A stretch of DNA of 32,216 nucleotides, from positions 1 to 32,216 of the forward strand of contig NZ_VZPF01000062.1 of the NCBI RefSeq assembly GCF_008801695.1, given 5' to 3'. The translations under genes and the position numbers were made by a program. The stretch comes from Pantoea stewartii subsp. stewartii (GTDB taxonomy: Bacteria > Pseudomonadota > Gammaproteobacteria > Enterobacterales > Enterobacteriaceae). Under the pieces are notes generated by a model, which searched no databases, was not told the DNA's origin, and was given only the letters and a program-made list of their open reading frames with translations. Below, piece by piece: positions 17,010-26,696 of this stretch (position 1 is its first letter; each line of letters starts with the position of its first letter).

Positions 17010-17561
17010 TCAGAAATAGCGGACGAAGGGTGCCGTGTCGGGATGAACCACGGTGGTGCTGGACTTAAGCTGCGGCGTGCCCAGATAGAGGAAGCCCACA
17101 ATCGCGTCCTGCTCACGGCAGCCGAACGCCTCACGCACCTGCGGATCGTCGGTCCAGACGCCGCTCCGCCAGATGCCATTAAAGCCCTGGGCGACAGCAG
17201 CCATCTGCATCGCCATCACGGCACAGCTGGCAGAGGCGATTTGTTCCCAGCGCGGTACCTTGTGATTGATCTCGCAGTGCGCCACGACGGTGATGATCAT
17301 GGGCGCACGGAACGGCGCCTGACTGGCTTTATTGATGGCTTTCTCATCCATCTGGTTGTCCCGCGCCGCTTTTTCCAGTAGCTGACTCAGGCGATCGCGG
17401 CCTTCATTTTCAACAATAATAAATCGCCAGGGTTGCAGGCCGCCGTGATCGGGTGCGCGCATGCCCGCGCGCAGGATGTTATCCAGCGCTTCACCGCTGG
17501 GGGCCGGTTCCGCCAGACGCGAGGCCGAACGACGATTAACCAGTAATTCTAGTGCGTCCAT
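17010..17561 (-). CDS. ydjA: Nitroreductase-family FMN oxidoreductase YdjA
   Basis: The 183-residue protein matches the minimal nitroreductase-fold flavoprotein YdjA of E. coli in length and sequence. It has the FMN-binding RRSASR near the N-terminus, [34 protein letters not shown] and the GFLYLGTP segment. Such enzymes bind FMN as dimers; the natural substrate of YdjA is unknown. I chose the ATG at 17561 ([15 protein letters not shown]) with AGGAG in front; the frame is open 14 codons further. It is divergent from sppA. A 7-bp hairpin (16983-16999) lies just downstream but lacks a U-tract. Confidence 0.92.
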   Translation of the reverse strand: MDALELLVNRRSASRLAEPAPSGEALDNILRAGMRAPDHGGLQPWRFIIVENEGRDRLSQLLEKAARDNQMDEKAINKASQAPFRAPMIITVVAHCEINHKVPRWEQIASASCAVMAMQMAAVAQGFNGIWRSGVWTDDPQVREAFGCREQDAIVGFLYLGTPQLKSSTTVVHPDTAPFVRYF

Positions 17562-17733
17562 GTTTTTCTCCTGACAGTAAAAGCACGGGTAATCCTGGCA
17601 CAAGTGGATTTTTTGTAACAGTCCAGGGTGATTTCCTGCTGACTTTTGTTTCGCTGCTCTTTAGGATGAGGTCGTTAACGGAGACCTGGCCCGCCTGGTG
17701 GCTATTTCCGGCTATATCAAAATGGAGAATGTG

Positions 17734-19599
17734 ATGCGCACACTGTGGCGAATAATTGCGGGTCTGTTCCGCTGGACCTGGCGAGTGTTGAATTTTATCA
17801 GGGAATGTATTCTCAACCTGTTTCTGGTTTTCTTAATTATTGTCTGTGTGGGGATCTGGCTTCAGATCAGCGGCTCAGGCAGCCGTTCCTCCGCCCCGGT
17901 ACAGCAAGGTGCGCTAAAAGTGGATTTGACCGGTGTGCTGGTCGACAAACCCTCCGTCAGCAACCGTCTGAGCAAAATTGGTCGTCAGTTATTAGGCACC
18001 AGTAGCGATCGTCTGCAGGAAAACTCCCTGTTTGATGTAGTGGATGCTATTCGTCAGGCCAAAGGTGACAGCAATATTAAAGGTCTGGTTTTAGACCTGC
18101 GTGATTTTGCTGGCGGCGATCAGCCTTCTCTGCAATATGTAGGTAAAGCGTTACGCGAGTTCCGCGACAGCGGTAAGCCTGTTTACGCCTTAGGCGACAG
18201 CTATAGCCAGGCGCAGTACTACCTTGCCAGCTATGCGACGAAAATCTATCTGTCGCCACAGGGCACCGTTGATTTGCACGGCTTTGCCACCAACGGTCTC
18301 TACTACAAAACGTTGCTCGACAAGCTGAAAGTCAATTCACACGTTTTCCGCGTGGGCACCTATAAATCAGCCGTTGAGCCCTTCCTGCGTGACGATATGT
18401 CGCCAGCGGCGCGTGACGCAGATAGCCGCTGGATTGGCCAGCTCTGGCAAAATTACCTGAATACCGTGTCTGCTAACCGCCAGATTACGCCTGAGCAGTT
18501 GTTCCCTGGCGCTGCCGCTATTATCGCAGGTCTGCAGGCCGTTAAGGGCGATACCGGAAAATATGCGCTGGATAACAAACTGGTCGATGTGCTGGGCTCA
18601 CGCGCTGACGCGGACCAGGCGCTTATCCAGGCATTTGGCTTCGATAAGCAAAACAACGATTACCGTAACGTCAGCATTTATGATTACAACGTTAAACAGG
18701 ATGCCAGCCAGCAAAAAGGCAACATTGCCGTGATCCTTGCCAGCGGTGCCATCATTGATGGTGATGAAACGCCGGGTAATGTGGGCGGCGATACGACAGC
18801 GGCGCAGATCCGCGATGCCCGACTGGATCCCAAAATCAAGGCCATTATTTTGCGGGTGAACAGCCCGGGCGGCAGCGTTACGGCGTCCGAAGCGATTCGT
18901 TCGGAACTGGCCGCAGCGAAAGCGGCAGGCAAACCGATTGTGGTCTCCATGGGCGGTATGGCAGCCTCGGGCGGCTACTGGATCTCGACGCCAGCCAGCT
19001 ACATTATTGCCAGCCCCAGCACGCTGACCGGCTCTATCGGCATCTTTGGCGTGATTAACACGCTGGAGAACAGCCTGGCCTCGATTGGTGTGCATACCGA
19101 TGGCGTCGCGACCTCACCCCTGGCAGACGTCGCAAGCACCAAAGCGCTGCCTGAGGAAGTGCAGCAACTGATGCAGTTGACCATTGAAAACGGCTACCAC
19201 AACTTCGTGGGACTGGTGGCGACATCGCGCCATAAAACACCGGAACAGATCGATGCCATCGCGCAGGGGCACGTCTGGACGGGCAGCGATGCCAAAGCCA
19301 ATGGTCTGGTCGATGCGCTGGGCGATTTTGACGATGCGGTGAAAAAAGCGGCTGAGCTGGCGAAGGTTTCCCAGCCAGAGCTTGACGGGTATCAGGAAGA
19401 TCCCGGCTTCCTTGACGTGATGCTGAATCAGATGAACGCGTCTGTTCAGGCCGTGCTGCCTGACACGATGAAAGCCTGGCTGCCTGCGCCCATGTACGAT
19501 GTGATGAGCGCGATGAAGAATCAGCCCGGCCTGTTTGACCATCTGAACGATCCGCAAAACCGCTATGCCTTCTGCCTGAACTGCGGCGAAGTGCGATAA
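17734..19599 (+). CDS. sppA: Signal peptide peptidase A (protease IV)
   Basis: SppA is an inner-membrane serine protease that cleaves leftover signal peptides. The 621-residue protein (E. coli 618) has one N-terminal membrane anchor (about 24-47) and tandem S49 domains. The catalytic lysine is Lys211 in [10 protein letters not shown] of the N-terminal half and the serine nucleophile is about Ser412 in [10 protein letters not shown] of the C-terminal half, a dyad formed between repeats. I chose the ATG at 17734 ([12 protein letters not shown]), with GGAG in front; an upstream in-frame extension is not family-like. It ends with [13 protein letters not shown] as in E. coli and is followed by a terminator. 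Confidence 0.96.
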   Translation: MRTLWRIIAGLFRWTWRVLNFIRECILNLFLVFLIIVCVGIWLQISGSGSRSSAPVQQGALKVDLTGVLVDKPSVSNRLSKIGRQLLGTSSDRLQENSLFDVVDAIRQAKGDSNIKGLVLDLRDFAGGDQPSLQYVGKALREFRDSGKPVYALGDSYSQAQYYLASYATKIYLSPQGTVDLHGFATNGLYYKTLLDKLKVNSHVFRVGTYKSAVEPFLRDDMSPAARDADSRWIGQLWQNYLNTVSANRQITPEQLFPGAAAIIAGLQAVKGDTGKYALDNKLVDVLGSRADADQALIQAFGFDKQNNDYRNVSIYDYNVKQDASQQKGNIAVILASGAIIDGDETPGNVGGDTTAAQIRDARLDPKIKAIILRVNSPGGSVTASEAIRSELAAAKAAGKPIVVSMGGMAASGGYWISTPASYIIASPSTLTGSIGIFGVINTLENSLASIGVHTDGVATSPLADVASTKALPEEVQQLMQLTIENGYHNFVGLVATSRHKTPEQIDAIAQGHVWTGSDAKANGLVDALGDFDDAVKKAAELAKVSQPELDGYQEDPGFLDVMLNQMNASVQAVLPDTMKAWLPAPMYDVMSAMKNQPGLFDHLNDPQNRYAFCLNCGEVR

Positions 19600-19606
19600 A
19601 CCTCTC

Positions 19607-19634
19607 AGCCCGACTGCTTGTCGGGCTGCTTTTC
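19607..19634 (+). terminator. Terminator of sppA
   Basis: AGCCCGAC (19607-19614) pairs with GTCGGGCT (19620-19627) around TGCTT, followed by GCTTTT. It lies between sppA and ansA. Confidence 0.85.
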
Positions 19635-19684
19635 CCTGCTGTTCCCCTTATACTGCCCGTTTTACGGCAAGTCTGAGTTTACCT

Positions 19685-20698
19685 ATGCAAAAGAAAAATA
19701 TTTACGTTGCCTACACGGGCGGTACCATCGGTATGCAACGTTCTGCTCAAGGTTATATTCCGGTTTCTGGTCATCTGCAGCAGAAACTGGCGAAGATGCC
19801 TGAGTTTCATCGCCCGGAAATGCCTGACTTCACGATTCATGAGTATCAGCCTCTGATTGACTCTTCTGACATGACCCCGCAGGACTGGCAGTCGATCGCC
19901 GAAGATATCCGGCTGAACTATGATCGCTATGATGGTTTTGTCATTCTGCACGGCACGGATACCATGGCATTTACCGCTTCTGCCCTGTCGTTTATGCTCG
20001 AAAATCTGGCTAAGCCGGTCATCGTTACGGGCTCACAGATTCCGTTAGCCGAACTGCGTTCCGATGGCCAACAAAACCTGCTTAATTCCCTTTACGTCGC
20101 TGCGAATTATCCCATCAACGAGGTGACGCTGTTTTTCAACAACACACTCTATCGCGGTAACCGTACCACTAAAGCGCACGCGGACGGTTTCAACGCCTTT
20201 GCGTCCCCCAACCTGTCAGCCTTGCTGGAAGCCGGGATTCATATCCGTCGTCTTAATACGCCGCCTGCACCTCAGGGCAAAGGCGAGCTGATTGTTCATA
20301 CCATTACCCCGCAACCTATTGGCGTGGTGACAATTTATCCGGGCATCTCTGCAGATGTCGTGCGTAACTTTTTACGTCAGCCGGTTAAGGCGCTGATTTT
20401 ACGCTCGTACGGTGTCGGTAACGCGCCGCAAAACGCCGAGTTTCTGTCTGAACTTCAGCAGGCCAGCGAACGCGGCATTGTGGTCGTCAACCTGACCCAG
20501 TGTATTTCTGGCAAGGTCAATATGGGTGGCTATGCCACCGGGAATGCTCTGGAGCACGCTGGCGTCATCAGCGGCTTTGATCTGACGGTTGAAGCGGCGC
20601 TGACGAAACTTCACTATCTGTTGAGCCAGGATCTGTCCAGCGATCAGATCCGCGCCAAAATGCAGCAGAACCTGCGTGGCGAACTGACAGACGACTAA
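19685..20698 (+). CDS. ansA: L-asparaginase I (cytoplasmic)
   Basis: AnsA hydrolyses L-asparagine to aspartate and ammonia. The 337-residue protein (E. coli 338) has no signal peptide, so it is the cytosolic low-affinity type I enzyme. It shows both catalytic threonine motifs, AYTGGTIGM (Thr14) and HGTDTMAFTA (Thr91 and Asp92), plus the NRTTKAHADGF segment containing the conserved lysine. The type I allosteric site region is in the C-terminal half. The gene is followed by pncA with one base between the ansA stop and an ATG, so the two are co-transcribed. Confidence 0.96.
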   Translation: MQKKNIYVAYTGGTIGMQRSAQGYIPVSGHLQQKLAKMPEFHRPEMPDFTIHEYQPLIDSSDMTPQDWQSIAEDIRLNYDRYDGFVILHGTDTMAFTASALSFMLENLAKPVIVTGSQIPLAELRSDGQQNLLNSLYVAANYPINEVTLFFNNTLYRGNRTTKAHADGFNAFASPNLSALLEAGIHIRRLNTPPAPQGKGELIVHTITPQPIGVVTIYPGISADVVRNFLRQPVKALILRSYGVGNAPQNAEFLSELQQASERGIVVVNLTQCISGKVNMGGYATGNALEHAGVISGFDLTVEAALTKLHYLLSQDLSSDQIRAKMQQNLRGELTDD

Positions 20699-20714
20699 GA
20701 TGGAGTCAACGGCA

Positions 20715-21323
20715 ATGAAACGGGCATTAATCATTATCGACATCCAGAACGACTTCTGCCCCGGCGGCCCAATGGCCGTCAAAGAAGGCGATCATACGGT
20801 CGAGGTTGCTAACCGCTACGCTCGTGCTTTTCATGAGAATGGTGAGTGCGTCGTAGCCCTGCAGGACTGGCATCCAGCCGATCACGGTAGTTTTGCTTCC
20901 GTATCCGGCGAACCTGTCTATACCCTCGGTGAACTCAACGGCCTGCCACAGATCTGGTGGCCGGATCATGGCGTGCAGCATTCTGCGGGGGCTGATTTTC
21001 ATCCCGGACTTGATCGCAGCCTGTTCGACGCGGTTTTCCATAAAGGGCAGGATCAGGACGTAGACAGCTACAGCGCCTTTTTTGACAACGGACACCGACG
21101 CAAGACAGAACTGGACAGTTGGTTACGCGCACGCGATATCACGCATCTGGTCATGCTGGGCCTGGCGACGGATTACTGCGTGAAGTACAGCGTGCTGGAT
21201 GCACTTGAACTGGGTTATCAGGTCGAGGTCGTGGCGGCAGGCTGCCGTGGCGTTAATCTCAACCCAGAAGACAGCGATATTGCGCTGGCGCAGATGGCGG
21301 CTCAGGGGGCCGTCATTATCTGA
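20715..21323 (+). CDS. pncA: Nicotinamidase
   Basis: PncA deamidates nicotinamide to nicotinate for NAD salvage. The 202-residue isochorismatase-fold enzyme shows the catalytic triad Asp9 (IDIQNDF), Lys110 (FHKGQ) and Cys155 (ATDYCVKY), the metal site in QDWHPADH, and the cis-peptide LGLATDYC region. An ATG at 20700 is also in frame, but the ATG at 20715 has GGAG at 9 nt and gives the usual MKRALIIIDIQNDF start, so I prefer it. It lies directly after ansA, as in E. coli, in one operon ending at the terminator 21329-21353. Confidence 0.95.
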   Translation: MKRALIIIDIQNDFCPGGPMAVKEGDHTVEVANRYARAFHENGECVVALQDWHPADHGSFASVSGEPVYTLGELNGLPQIWWPDHGVQHSAGADFHPGLDRSLFDAVFHKGQDQDVDSYSAFFDNGHRRKTELDSWLRARDITHLVMLGLATDYCVKYSVLDALELGYQVEVVAAGCRGVNLNPEDSDIALAQMAAQGAVII

Positions 21324-21328
21324 AAAAG

Positions 21329-21353
21329 GGCTGGCTACGCGCCAGCCTTTTTT
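21329..21353 (+). terminator. Terminator of ansA-pncA
   Basis: GGCTGGC (21329-21335) pairs with GCCAGCC (21341-21347) around TACGC, with six T residues after it and an A-run before it (21323-21327). Confidence 0.92.
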
Positions 21354-21407
21354 ACTCTTCCACATCGTGCCCGCCTGCGCGTGGCTGACTGGCGACTTAC
21401 CGCGCCA

Positions 21408-21689
21408 TTAATGCAGATGAATGCGCGTGACGTCCGGTTCGATCCCAAACTCTTCTTTCAACTGCTTTTTCGATTTGGTCACCATTTCGCCATTTTTGCC
21501 GATGGTCATATGCTGTGGCGCATCATTATTGCGCGCCTGCCACATCATAACCAACTGCAGGCTGTTATCACGCTGTTGCTGCGTCAGCGCCACTCCATCC
21601 GGCCATTTTCCGGTTTCAACGGCCGTCATCAGGCGTTCATAAATTTCGGGTGTCATAGCATCAAGCATGGCTTCAAGTTGCTGTTTCAT
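21408..21689 (-). CDS. yeaC: YeaC family (DUF1315) protein
   Basis: This 93-residue soluble protein matches E. coli YeaC: MTPEIYERLMTAVETGKWPDGVALTQQQ, then SLQLVMMWQARN and SKKQLKEEFGIEP. The DUF1315 family has no established function. It starts 2 bp after the msrB stop codon on the same strand, so it is translated from the msrB transcript. Confidence 0.92.
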   Translation of the reverse strand: MKQQLEAMLDAMTPEIYERLMTAVETGKWPDGVALTQQQRDNSLQLVMMWQARNNDAPQHMTIGKNGEMVTKSKKQLKEEFGIEPDVTRIHLH

Positions 21690-21691
21690 TG

Positions 21692-22102
21692 TTAGCCCTT
21701 AATCTCGTCGCCTTGTGGACTGGTGAAGTTCAGCGAGGCTGAGTTCACACAGTAACGCTCACCGGTCGGCTGCGGCCCATCAGGGAAAACATGGCCGAGA
21801 TGAGAATCACAGTTGCCGCAACGGATTTCAATACGCTGCATACCGTGCGAGTTATCTTCCAGATAACGAATAGCCTCATCGCTGACGGGCTCATAAAAAC
21901 TCGGCCAGCCACAGCCTGAATCGTATTTCGTCTCTGAAAGAAACAAGGGCGCGTTGCACACCAGGCAGTGATAAATCCCTTCCTGCTTGTTATGCAGCAG
22001 CGCACCGCTGTACGGCGGCTCCGTGCCACGCTGTTGCGTGACATAGCGCTGCATCTCAGTTAACTGGGCGATTTTTGCGTCGGGTGCGGTTTCTTTAGGC
22101 AT
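21692..22102 (-). CDS. msrB: Peptide-methionine (R)-S-oxide reductase
   Basis: MsrB repairs the R isomer of methionine sulfoxide in proteins. The 136-residue protein (E. coli 137) has the zinc-binding CxxC pairs (Cys46/49 in YHCLVCN; Cys95/98 in [11 protein letters not shown]), the [11 protein letters not shown] substrate loop, and catalytic Cys118 in [12 protein letters not shown]. It lacks a signal peptide, so it is cytosolic. It is divergent from gapA and is followed closely by yeaC, the same arrangement as in E. coli. Confidence 0.96.
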   Translation of the reverse strand: MPKETAPDAKIAQLTEMQRYVTQQRGTEPPYSGALLHNKQEGIYHCLVCNAPLFLSETKYDSGCGWPSFYEPVSDEAIRYLEDNSHGMQRIEIRCGNCDSHLGHVFPDGPQPTGERYCVNSASLNFTSPQGDEIKG

Positions 22103-22219
22103 TTGAGCAATTCCGGGATGTCATTCTGAAAAAATCGACTAGTATTCTAACAAATGATCAACATTAGTCGGGTCTTTTTTTGTGCTCTGCCCTTCGGTCC
22201 GTATCTTACAAGGTGGATT

Positions 22220-22261
22220 TGTGATTTTGATCACCTTTTCTCTGGCATATCCCTATATATT
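22220..22261 (+). promoter_or_regulatory. CRP-binding site with a class II promoter upstream of gapA
   Basis: TGTGATTTTGATCACC (22220-22235) matches the CRP consensus TGTGA-N6-TCACA except at the last base. Its centre is about 41 bp upstream of the start predicted from the -10-like TATATT at 22256-22261. This points to a cAMP-CRP-activated upstream promoter for gapA, giving a message with a leader of roughly 175 nt. E. coli gapA is known to have several promoters, some under catabolite control. Effects on the divergent msrB cannot be excluded. Confidence 0.65.
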
Positions 22262-22371
22262 CGGCGAAGGTTTCAACAGAGCACGATGTTCGCGGAAGCG
22301 CGCAAGCGGTTGCGCGTTAAATAATTCCTGTTCGGTGGATTGACCTGTCGCAACAATTGACACGATTCCGC

Positions 22372-22399
22372 TTGACGCCTGGTAAGGTTTTTGTAATTT
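22372..22399 (+). promoter_or_regulatory. gapA: Proximal sigma-70 promoter of gapA (P1-like)
   Basis: TTGACG (22372-22377) and TAATTT (22394-22399) are 16 bp apart; transcription would start near 22406, giving a leader of about 37 nt. The sequence TAAGGTTTTTGTAATTTTAC closely resembles the E. coli gapA P1 region, the main growth-phase promoter. Confidence 0.65.
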
Positions 22400-22430
22400 T
22401 ACAGCCAACCTTTTATTCACTAACAACTAG

Positions 22431-23441
<1,011 letters not shown>

Positions 23442-23462
23442 GGCAGCCAGACACGAGACAAT

Positions 23463-23489
23463 AAGGGTGACTTCGGTCACCCTTTTTTT
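23463..23489 (+). terminator. Terminator of gapA
   Basis: AAGGGTGAC (23463-23471) pairs with GTCACCCTT (23476-23484) around the stable tetraloop TTCG, followed by T residues. It ends about 25 bp before the yeaD start, so yeaD may be expressed by readthrough or from its own promoter. Confidence 0.95.
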
Positions 23490-23513
23490 GATCCCTTCAC
23501 TATGGAGTCAGGC

Positions 23514-24389
23514 ATGCAAGACAAACTCTTTTCCCTTCCCGTGGTTAAACAAATCACGCCTTATCTGTCGCAACGTCAGGTGGGTGAACTCCCGGTTATC
23601 ATTGTCAGCCATCCGCGTGTACGGGCGGCCGTAACCTTACAGGGCGCGCATCTGATTGCCTGGCAACCGAGCGGTGAGAAGCCCGTCATCTGGCTGAGCG
23701 ATAAGAGCCCTTTCCTGCCTGGTAAGGCGATTCGCGGCGGTGTACCGATTTGCTGGCCCTGGTTTGGACCGGCAGGAGAGCCTGCCCATGGCTTTGCCCG
23801 AAATCAGTCATGGACGCTCTCTGCGCATGATGAAAACGAAGACGGCGTGCTGCTGACATTTGTGCTGGAAAGTACCCCACAAACGCTGAAGCTGTGGCCG
23901 CATGACTTTACCCTTATCGCCCGCTTCCGTCTGGGCCAGCATTGCGAAATTGAGCTGGAAGCCTACGGTGATTATGAATCGACAGCCGCGCTACACAGCT
24001 ATTTTAACGTGGCGGACAGTGCGAGCGTTGAGGTCACCGGACTGGGTGAACATTACATCGACAAGGTCAAAGATAACCAGCCGGGTCAGAGCGAGGGTAA
24101 ACAGCGCTTTACCGAGCGCGTGGATCGTATCTTCACTGCGCCAAAAGACTGTTCAGTTATCAACGATCTGGCTGGAAAACGGCAAATTGAAGTGTACCAC
24201 CATCACCATAGTGACGTTGTCACGTGGAATCCCGGTGTGGCGCTGTCGTGTAGCATGCCGGACATGCCAAATGAGGGTTATAAAACGATGGTGTGTGTTG
24301 AAACCGCGCGCATCAGCAAACCGTTGCGCAGTGCAGGCGACAAGCCTGCCCGACTGGCGACGACAATACGTTTGAAAAATAAGGCCTGA
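23514..24389 (+). CDS. yeaD: Glucose-6-phosphate 1-epimerase-like mutarotase YeaD
   Basis: YeaD belongs to the galactose mutarotase-like (aldose 1-epimerase) superfamily, D-hexose-6-phosphate mutarotase group. It speeds interconversion of alpha and beta anomers of sugar phosphates entering glycolysis. The 291-residue protein (E. coli 294) has the conserved RGGVPICWPWFGP segment, HGFARN with the catalytic-region histidine, and the C-terminal WNPG stretch. An in-frame ATG at 23502 is possible, but the ATG at 23514 has GGAG at 6 nt and is preferred. It follows gapA, a fitting metabolic neighbour, and converges on yeaE with only 7 bp between stop codons. Confidence 0.93.
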   Translation: MQDKLFSLPVVKQITPYLSQRQVGELPVIIVSHPRVRAAVTLQGAHLIAWQPSGEKPVIWLSDKSPFLPGKAIRGGVPICWPWFGPAGEPAHGFARNQSWTLSAHDENEDGVLLTFVLESTPQTLKLWPHDFTLIARFRLGQHCEIELEAYGDYESTAALHSYFNVADSASVEVTGLGEHYIDKVKDNQPGQSEGKQRFTERVDRIFTAPKDCSVINDLAGKRQIEVYHHHHSDVVTWNPGVALSCSMPDMPNEGYKTMVCVETARISKPLRSAGDKPARLATTIRLKNKA

Positions 24390-24396
24390 AGCGCGT

Positions 24397-25248
24397 TCAG
24401 ACCACATCCAGCGGCAGTTTGTGTTGTGGCGGCGGAAAAGCCCTGTCGAGTCTGAGACAGTCCTCCTCGCTCAGGGTAATGTCCAGCGCAGCCGCATTTT
24501 CACGAACATGTACCAGTGAACTGGCTTTAGGGATGGCAAGGACATCGCCATCCCGAATCGCCCAGGCCAGCAGAAGCTGTGCCACGGTGATGCCTTTTTG
24601 GCGGGCAATTGCGTTCAGAGCGGGGTCGGTAAACAGCTGACTGCGTAACCGACCGACCTGTGCCAGGGGACAATACGCCATGACCGGCATCGCGCGCTGG
24701 CGACAGAGCGGTAGCAAATCGTATTCAATACCGCGGGAACCCAGATGATAAAGCACCTGATTGGTGGCACAATTTTCGCCACCCGTTTCGGCCCACAGGG
24801 CGTCCATGTCCTCGCTGTCGAAGTTTGAAACACCCCACGCACGAATTTTGTCCTGCTGCTGCAAAGTCTGCATCGCGCTGATGGTTTCGTCGAGTGGCAC
24901 ACTGCCGCGCCAGTGCAAAAGATACAAATCAATTCGATCCGTTTGCAGACGACGCAGGCTGGCCTCGCAGGCGGCGATGGCATCCTGTTTCCCGGCATTC
25001 CATGGATAAACTTTCGATACCAGCAGGGCCTCATCACGCCGTCCCTTCAGGGCATCGCCTACCACTTCTTCGGCGCCACCCTCTGCATACATTTCAGCGG
25101 TATCCACCAGCCGCAAACCGGCATCCAGCCCTGCCTGAAGCGCACTGATTTCCTGTTGCCGGCTGGCGGGATCCTCCCCCATATACCAGGTGCCAATACC
25201 GATTGCCGGAATCTGACGCTGACCTGCAATATCGATATATTTTGTCAT
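24397..25248 (-). CDS. yeaE: Aldo/keto reductase YeaE (methylglyoxal reductase type)
   Basis: The 283-residue protein is an NADPH-dependent aldo/keto reductase. It shows the family tetrad segments: Asp and Tyr in DTAEMYAEG, Lys in LVSKVYPW, and His in YLLHWRG. The cofactor-binding C-terminus includes AIPKASSLVHVRENAAAL. E. coli YeaE reduces methylglyoxal and other aldehydes; that substrate range is inferred here. I chose the ATG at 25248 with AGGAG in front, giving MTKYIDIAGQRQIPAIGIGT; the open frame extends 62 codons upstream without family support. It lies downstream of mipA on the same strand across a 73-bp gap. Confidence 0.92.
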   Translation of the reverse strand: MTKYIDIAGQRQIPAIGIGTWYMGEDPASRQQEISALQAGLDAGLRLVDTAEMYAEGGAEEVVGDALKGRRDEALLVSKVYPWNAGKQDAIAACEASLRRLQTDRIDLYLLHWRGSVPLDETISAMQTLQQQDKIRAWGVSNFDSEDMDALWAETGGENCATNQVLYHLGSRGIEYDLLPLCRQRAMPVMAYCPLAQVGRLRSQLFTDPALNAIARQKGITVAQLLLAWAIRDGDVLAIPKASSLVHVRENAAALDITLSEEDCLRLDRAFPPPQHKLPLDVV

Positions 25249-25321
25249 CGGGTTCTCCTGCACTAAATGGGGGCATATGCACCCTGAGAGCGCACAGCCT
25301 GCACTCCCGGGGTGCGCCGCA

Positions 25322-26071
25322 TCAGAAGGTATAGCTGACGCCTGTCCAGACCGTAAACTGTCCGCTTTTATCAACCATCGGACTGTCTTTGATTTCGCTG
25401 GCAAAGCGGGTGTAACGCCCTGAAAGACTGGCATTCCACTGCGGGGTAATGCTGTAGCTGGCGTTCATTTCCACATAAGGCGACCAGCTGTCATCCGGAT
25501 GATAACGACGAATTCCGGTCCGATCGCTTTCGTTACCCGATACGCCATAGTAGTAGCGGTTTTGATTCGCGCTGTTCCACAATGCACCAATTCCCGGCGT
25601 AAAGGTAAAGTCGCCAAAGCTGAAACGGTAAAGATAGGTCAAATCCCAGACAATACCGTTGCTGTTGTTAAGCACATCGCCCAACAATGAGGTCCGTATG
25701 ATGCCCCAGTCATCCGTATGTCGGTAAGTCACCCCGCCCATCAGCGTCATCCGGCGCTTATCCAGCCCCTTCATATCCCCCAGATCGTTGTCATCCGGGT
25801 CGTATTGCTGAGGCGAACCCAATAGCGACAGAGAGAGCTGATCCTGTGGGTCTTTCCACACATAATAGCCACCCTGCAGCGTGTTAAACCAGAATTTTTC
25901 CCCTTCGTAATTGATGATGGGAACAGGCAAATAGCGGTCCTGTCCACCACGATAAGGTGACTGCGCATAAATCACTGATGCACCGAGTGATAAGGGTGCG
26001 GCTTGTACTGACTGGCCCAAAAAATAACAAGGGATAAGTGCAATAAGCACGTTAAGTTTGAATTGGTTCAC
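25322..26071 (-). CDS. mipA: MipA/OmpV family outer membrane protein
   Basis: E. coli MipA is a scaffold linking the murein synthase PBP1B to the lytic transglycosylase MltA. This 249-residue homologue (E. coli 248) has a signal peptide (MNQFKLNVLIALIPCYFLGQ, cleavage probably after VQA at residue 24). The beta-strand-rich mature part includes YPVPxINYEG-like LPVPIINYEG, NSNGIVWDLTYLYR and NQNRYYYGV, with a C-terminal phenylalanine (VSYTF) typical of outer membrane barrels. Similarity to E. coli MipA is clearly lower than for neighbouring genes, so it may be a diverged OmpV-type paralogue rather than a strict orthologue, though gene order favours MipA. Confidence 0.82.
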   Translation of the reverse strand: MNQFKLNVLIALIPCYFLGQSVQAAPLSLGASVIYAQSPYRGGQDRYLPVPIINYEGEKFWFNTLQGGYYVWKDPQDQLSLSLLGSPQQYDPDDNDLGDMKGLDKRRMTLMGGVTYRHTDDWGIIRTSLLGDVLNNSNGIVWDLTYLYRFSFGDFTFTPGIGALWNSANQNRYYYGVSGNESDRTGIRRYHPDDSWSPYVEMNASYSITPQWNASLSGRYTRFASEIKDSPMVDKSGQFTVWTGVSYTF

Positions 26072-26364
26072 AATTTATTCATTCCATAAATATAACAATC
26101 ACACATAGAGTCTAACGCTTTTTACAGACTGAATTAACCTTATATCAAAATCATCTACCGCGTTTGCCGCAGAATGCGGCATAACCGGGTTGAAGGCATC
26201 ACAGAACAGGGGGTAACTGAGGAAAAACGTTTCGCAACAAAATGATTTTGTTATTGATATGTGGCTCACTAATCAAAAATCTATGATGAAATTTCCTGAA
26301 TGCCTTCTACAGTTAAACTTAATACCCGAGTTTTTGTACTTACCAAGTAACCATAAAAGTTTTG
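26072..26364. other. mipA-yeaG intergenic region left of MITE copy 2
   Basis: No gene is evident. The stretch contains the perfect palindrome TGCCGCA-GAA-TGCGGCA (26165-26181) and is otherwise A/T-rich. Before the MITE arrived, this DNA lay directly upstream of the yeaG sigma-54 promoter, so enhancer sites for NtrC or another activator would be expected here; I found no clear NtrC consensus. Confidence 0.5.
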
Positions 26365-26373
26365 CATCCCGAT

Positions 26374-26567
26374 GGCTTTGTTGAATAAATGGATTTTATG
26401 CTGTGGTACTATGAAAACGGTTGTTTCAGATAACATAAAATCAATGCATTACATGCTTGCGTATGACGGTGTTCTGTCTGGCATCAGCGTTTTCTACCAA
26501 AACAGTGCAGACAAAACAGAATGATTACCTATTATTCAACAAAGCCTACCTATTATTCAACAAAGCC
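26374..26567 (+). mobile_element. MITE with IS903-type ends, copy 2, with duplicated right end
   Basis: The first 173 bp (26374-26546) are identical to the element at 5216-5388. They are followed by a second, tandem copy of the last 21 bp (26547-26567; TACCTATT through CAAAGCC), so the right inverted repeat is present twice. The target duplication lies outside the second right end. The element is therefore a 194-bp variant inserted as such, or a slippage product formed after insertion. It carries the same 37-codon frame (26411-26524) and no transposase. It ends 22 bp upstream of the -24 GG of the yeaG promoter. Confidence 0.92.
26411..26524 (+). CDS. 37-codon open frame inside MITE copy 2
   Basis: This frame is identical to the one at 5253-5366 (starts MKTVVSDNIK, ends SADKTE). 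It is not in the yeaG frame and has no obvious ribosome-binding site. Expression is doubtful. Confidence 0.2.
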   Translation: MKTVVSDNIKSMHYMLAYDGVLSGISVFYQNSADKTE

Positions 26568-26589
26568 CATCCCGATAAGAACGATCAGG

Positions 26590-26606
26590 TTGGCATAAGG
26601 GTTGCT
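26590..26606 (+). promoter_or_regulatory. Sigma-54 (-24/-12) promoter of yeaGH
   Basis: TTGGCATAAGGGTTGCT (26590-26606) fits the sigma-54 consensus TTGGCAC-N5-TTGCT, with the invariant GG (26592-26593) and GC (26604-26605) exactly 10 bp apart. Transcription should start near 26617, giving a leader of about 80 nt. In E. coli yeaGH is strongly induced on nitrogen starvation through NtrC, which agrees. The MITE lies immediately upstream. Confidence 0.8.
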
Positions 26607-26696
26607 GTAGTAAACAGATTAATATCTTCCGGGAGCTGTACGAGCACTGATTATTGCTCCTTTACCTGTGCTAAAAACGAAAGGACGGGCATCGCT

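Larger units (their letters stand above)
26365..26576. repeat. 9-bp target-site duplication flanking MITE copy 2
   Basis: CATCCCGAT is found at 26365-26373 and 26568-26576, abutting the outer ends of the element, including its duplicated right end. Confidence 0.95.

Noticed and set aside
26457..26696. In-frame 80-residue N-terminal extension of yeaG reaching into the MITE
   Set aside because: The ATG at 26697 gives the exact family N-terminus and length. The upstream part crosses the sigma-54 promoter and the transposon, so the open frame is accidental.
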